NCBI RefSeq assembly: GCF_000013025.1
Contig: NC_008358.1
Span: forward strand, 2,604,001 to 2,668,000
DNA: 64,000 nucleotides
Direction of reading: 5' to 3'
Source: Hyphomonas neptunium ATCC 15444
Lineage (GTDB): Bacteria > Pseudomonadota > Alphaproteobacteria > Caulobacterales > Hyphomonadaceae
Shown: positions 60,788 to 64,000 of the stretch, one piece after another
Numbering within the stretch: position 1 is the stretch's first letter
Layout of the letters: every line of letters begins with the position of its first letter
Translations under genes and position numbers: made by a program
The notes under the pieces: model-generated
Told to the model about the DNA's origin: nothing
Seen by the model: only the letters and a program-made list of their open reading frames with translations
Databases searched by the model: none

Positions 60788-61861
60788 TCAGTCTGCGTAG
60801 AAATAAACATCGATCCTGGCGCTGTCTGTAGCGCCAGATGAATCGGCAATTGTGTAATTAACAGACTGGTGACCAGATCCGATTGCACCCGAATACCTAA
60901 GCGTCTTACCGCCAGACGGTGATGTAAGTATGTAAAAATTTGAGTTTCCGCTGATACTATCCAGAAAAATGACATCACCCGCATCTGGGTCGTAATCATT
61001 CTGCCTCCACCCATAAATTTCTCCGTAGAAGTGGGTATTGCCTGGATTGTCCAGCATAAAATAGAGGATATCATTATTGGCAACGGGCGGACTATTCGCC
61101 TGAGGCGAGACGGCCACTGTTACGGTCCCGGTTCCAGCAGCCCCCTCGTGATCTGCGACGACATATGTGAAAGTCGCCGCCCCCGAAAACCCATTAGCAG
61201 GCGTGTAGGTAATACTTGGGCCCGCCGGGTTGAACGACGTCGAACCGCTTGATGGGGTCGAAACCGAAACAAGCGTTTTATCATCGCCTTCGCGATCATA
61301 GTCGTTGGAGAGGGGATTGAAAGTGACCGGCGTATTGTATGCGGTGGTCACACTATCGGCAACAGCAACTGGTCCTTGGTTCAGGATCGTGACGGTTACT
61401 CTCGCCGTAGCGGTCGCATTCTGAGGATTCCGAATGGTATAATCAAATGTTGCCAATCCAATCGAACCAATCGGTGGCGCGTAGGTGATTCCCGTACCGC
61501 CACCGGTAATTATGGCAGAACCAACCGGCGGCCCGTCAACCGAAACTATCGTCAGCGCGCCGCCTTGTGGATCGCTGTCATTGATGCGGGGATCGAACGA
61601 TTTTGACGTGTTCGAATTGGTTGAGATCGCGTCATTGACCGCAATAGGCGATTGAATCGATACAACAGAAGTCCGGTTGCCGGCAGCATCGTAGACATAT
61701 TTGGTGGAGGCGCCAGCCGGATAGTCGGCGCCCGTCAATCTACCGAGCGCGTCGTAAGTGTAGGTGACCGTTTGCGCCGCAGCGACTTCAGCAACGGCCG
61801 AAAGTGAAATCGAAGCGTACAGCATTCGAAATGCTAAAATATTCCGCACACTTGTCCTCAT
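60788..61861 (-). CDS. Secreted YD-repeat and Ig/cadherin-like repeat protein
   Basis: Start was set at the ATG 61859-61861 (MRTSVRNILA), 13 codons inside the longest frame, which gives a good signal peptide ending VAAAQ. The product has two YD repeats at the N-terminus (YTYDALGRLTGADYP and YVYDAAGNRTSVVS) and then three cadherin-like or VCBS-type repeats (SPIAVNDAIS, GPVAVADSVTTAYN, PPVANNDILYF). It is the mirror image of the protein at 48905-50368, where the repeats come first and YD motifs last. No tip toxin is seen. Confidence 0.78.
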   Translation of the reverse strand: MRTSVRNILAFRMLYASISLSAVAEVAAAQTVTYTYDALGRLTGADYPAGASTKYVYDAAGNRTSVVSIQSPIAVNDAISTNSNTSKSFDPRINDSDPQGGALTIVSVDGPPVGSAIITGGGTGITYAPPIGSIGLATFDYTIRNPQNATATARVTVTILNQGPVAVADSVTTAYNTPVTFNPLSNDYDREGDDKTLVSVSTPSSGSTSFNPAGPSITYTPANGFSGAATFTYVVADHEGAAGTGTVTVAVSPQANSPPVANNDILYFMLDNPGNTHFYGEIYGWRQNDYDPDAGDVIFLDSISGNSNFYILTSPSGGKTLRYSGAIGSGHQSVNYTIADSSGATDSARIDVYFYAD

Positions 61862-62058
61862 CCCGCCCCGCCCATCACGCCATTTTTCCCTGCATCCCAC
61901 CTAATAAGCGGTACACGTCCTGAACCTCGTGACAATCTCAAAAACGCGAGGATATTATCTGCGCACCTACAATCCCTTGTGAAACCTGCTTTATAAAATT
62001 TCCATGACACAGAGCGATTTCATCTTGCCAAACCGCGTCTACGCATCGTCGGAGTTGT

Positions 62059-62658
62059 TCACGATAACTCGAAAACGGAGCAAATTTGCATTTGCGATTC
62101 AATAGATCCGTATTTCTGTATACGGCCATGTGATTGGCATTCAATTTTCTCGAACAACTTGATCAGCGATAAGTTGGGACCAGAAAGGTACGCAATCGGG
62201 ACGAGGCCTGCCGGCGCTCCTAATAGTTTCGAAACGGACGAATTCGGAGCTTTGTTCTGTTCCTTCGCGCGAGCGATTGCGCACCCTCCCGTCATGACCA
62301 AGAACGCGATGAACTTCACCAGTATATCTCTCCACCATAGAGATCCTTGATCACTCAACGACGCAGACAAATCCACGTTGGCGGCAACTTTGAACGCAAA
62401 CATGATGGAATTCGATAGATTCGAGAAACTCGCAAAGTCCAAGTTCACCGGAACCAGTACGAGCAAGCAAGACACTGTCAAGCTCAGCACAACGGACACT
62501 GGCAATGAAGCGACGCTGGAAAAATAAACCAAGGCAAACCAGATAGCGATCGTGAAGCCTGTCGCGCGCCACCCCAGGAACGCGCCGAGAAATAGTGCGT
62601 ATACGATAACAATTAAGGTCGTGAAATAGACGATCACTTTTTTTATGTCGCGCCTCAA
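62059..62658 (-). CDS. Integral membrane protein of unknown function
   Basis: The frame starts at TTG 62656-62658 directly after the stop of the frame above. The 199-residue product has several hydrophobic helices (VIVYFTTLIVIVYALFLGAF, FTIAIWFALVYFSSVASL, VVLSLTVSCLLVLVPV and a later one around ILVKFIAFLVMTGGCAI). No family is recognised. A position after a possible toxin-tip remnant makes an immunity role conceivable. Confidence 0.45.
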   Translation of the reverse strand: MRRDIKKVIVYFTTLIVIVYALFLGAFLGWRATGFTIAIWFALVYFSSVASLPVSVVLSLTVSCLLVLVPVNLDFASFSNLSNSIMFAFKVAANVDLSASLSDQGSLWWRDILVKFIAFLVMTGGCAIARAKEQNKAPNSSVSKLLGAPAGLVPIAYLSGPNLSLIKLFEKIECQSHGRIQKYGSIESQMQICSVFELS

Positions 62659-63087
62659 TCAATCGCATGAGCCAGTCTTACGGTACTGTCGATTGGCTCT
62701 TTCTGATAGCGAACGCCCATACGGCCCCCAAATGCTATTGATAGTCCCGCGGAACATGCCGGAATCCCGCCCATTTGCTTGAAGCGCGCCCACGCCCTCA
62801 CCGAAGTGGCTGATGCCAAATGTAGCATATTCGACCGCACGCATATATTTCAAAGGACCGTTTCGCCGTAAGCGTCCGACCTGACTGACCTTGCAGCCTC
62901 TCCTGATCCATTGACGCTGGTGTGTTCGATTGAGGGCGATGGTGTCCACGATCGATAGTGGACAGACCGGGTCTATCGATGTCGGGCAAGCGGATGGGTC
63001 GTTTCTGGGACTGCGCGGAGAAGATCCAGATAATTGCCTACAACCTAGTGCCCATTGCGAGGGATGCTCGCAGGCGTATTCTATCAC
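62659..63087 (-). pseudogene. Possible remnant of an RHS-type C-terminal tip
   Basis: The frame encodes 142 residues. The first 50 look like non-coding translation, while the last 75 (for example AVEYATFGISHFGEGVGALQ and MFRGTINSIWGPYGRSLSER) look protein-like. The frame ends next to the start of the membrane-protein gene. No start or family can be supported, so a broken toxin tip is only a suggestion. Confidence 0.25.
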
Positions 63088-63677
63088 CAGCCAAACCGTT
63101 CACTCACGCACCTCAGGCGAGTAATGATGTCTCTGCTTTTGTCTGCCATAGGGCCAATCTCTCAAAGAACGGCCCCTGGAAAACCCAGCTCGGTTCAAAC
63201 CCCTCAAGTCCGAGAATGGGAAAAATTATACAAAAAATGGGTGATGGATCGATATAAAACATTCACTTGTTAGTTTAACAGCCACCTTGCAAAATGGTCG
63301 CACAACTGGAATGGCGAGCAGATAAGTGGTCCGGTTGTTGATACTAAGCGCTGCATTTTTTTGACAGATTTTTTGTCTGTATAGGAATCATTACTCCAAG
63401 TAGGATTTGACCGAAAGTGGCGATGCGCTTGGGGGTCGGGAGGTCGCAAAAGTTGGGAGCGTCCAGTCTACGCAGTTGAAATCGACCGGAAAGGTCGCAG
63501 AGATGCGCAGCCGGTTTGTTGGCCAGTCGCCCGGAAGACTGGGACTTCGACCACCTAGCATTTCATCCACGCCCCCTCAAACTAAAAGCCTGCGGATATC
63601 CGTCGGCGGGTCGCGTTACCTGTGATCGCTTAGTTGATTGTCCGTATCCGCAACAAGTATGGCTGGAGCAAAGTATC
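63088..63677. other. Intergenic stretch without a supported gene
   Basis: Short open frames here lack recognisable features. An AT-rich segment near 63240-63400 probably contains the promoter of the gene starting at 63678. A small inverted repeat GTCCAC/GTGGAC lies just outside at 62944-62963. Confidence 0.4.
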
Positions 63678-64000
63678 ATGCAGTTGGTTCGATCTCTCCT
63701 GATCGGTATTGGCATTCTCGTTCTCGGGGTTTCCGCGCCTCACGCATTTGCGCAGGATGTCGATGCATCGGACGTTCTTCAAGATGTTCCTCTGGACGTG
63801 AGCCTAGTTGATAAAAACAGGATAAGTATTCTTTACGGCACGCATCAGGGCCAGTCCCACACGGTGACGATTGGAGGCGATGGAGGCGGGTTATCCTATA
63901 GCACTCACATCTCGGGCAGAAAGTGGCGAAGCAACGTGGAGGGGGACGTCGATGTTCGGCGTGACGACGAATTGTTCGATGAAGACATTTTGGTCAATTA
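63678..64000 (+). CDS. Secreted protein of unknown function, 3' end outside window
   Basis: ATG 63678 is preceded by GGAG at 9 bases and opens a frame with no stop to the window end (107 codons). A signal peptide (MQLVRSLLIGIGILVLGVSA...AFAQ) is followed by an acidic segment DVDASDVLQDVPLDVSLVDK and a glycine-rich part TVTIGGDGGGLSY. It is too short to name. It would be missed by methods requiring a stop codon. Confidence 0.6.
   Translation, partial: MQLVRSLLIGIGILVLGVSAPHAFAQDVDASDVLQDVPLDVSLVDKNRISILYGTHQGQSHTVTIGGDGGGLSYSTHISGRKWRSNVEGDVDVRRDDELFDEDILVN

Noticed and set aside
1..64000. CRISPR array or cas genes
   Set aside because: No regularly spaced direct repeats of array type and no cas-like protein were seen.

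Overview
The window looks like chromosomal DNA of a GC-rich alphaproteobacterium. The codon use, the TonB-dependent receptor style, the Sox genes and the Sec-decoding genes would fit a marine or aquatic Hyphomonadaceae-like organism, but that placement is inference because no rRNA or other marker gene is present.

Layout. 1-1.8 kb holds two tail-to-tail secreted proteins. 2.2-8.5 kb is a tightly coupled eight-gene minus-strand operon. It starts with a two-subunit molybdenum hydroxylase (isoquinoline 1-oxidoreductase type), continues with a monohaem cytochrome and flavocytochrome-c flavoprotein, and ends with soxX, soxY, soxZ and soxA. soxB and soxCD are absent, SoxY ends in AACIIG instead of GGCGG, and three cytochromes carry lipoprotein signals. 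8.9-18.5 kb is a selenium island: selA, selB and tRNA-Sec (selC), then a thioredoxin-fused protein of unknown function and a UGSC-type selenoprotein whose in-frame UGA is followed by a bSECIS-like hairpin. Opposite them lies an FAD-oxidoreductase::SelD fusion, next to the 2-selenouridine synthase gene mnmH (selU). The ordinary ORF of the selenoprotein stops at the UGA; read as Sec it runs 79 residues further.

18.5-24 kb is a chaperone-usher pilus operon with a strong terminator hairpin between the major subunit and the chaperone. 24.4-24.9 kb is a decayed serine hydrolase. 25.3-36.4 kb is a catabolic region: an aldehyde dehydrogenase and an acetolactate-synthase-like ThDP enzyme, a divergent MalT-like LuxR regulator, then hydantoinase/oxoprolinase HyuA, a DUF917 protein and a TonB-dependent receptor.

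36.4-43.7 kb is accessory DNA marked by an integrase remnant and several IS6-family copies (one intact, others decayed). It carries a GH13 alpha-glucosidase and a putative (R)-selective amine transaminase, each preceded by the same perfect 16-bp palindrome, plus a TetR regulator, a PD-(D/E)XK-like protein and a YbiI-type zinc-finger protein.

43.7-51.5 kb encodes a large RHS/YD-repeat protein with a possible immunity lipoprotein and an Ig/cadherin-like protein ending in YD repeats. 51.6-60.3 kb is a compact type II secretion operon (gspD-K-G-E-F-I-J-L-M-C-like). Beyond it lies a second Ig/YD chimera, a membrane protein, and the start of a secreted protein cut by the window end. The RHS and Ig/YD genes on both sides of the secretion operon suggest, but do not prove, that it exports these surface proteins.
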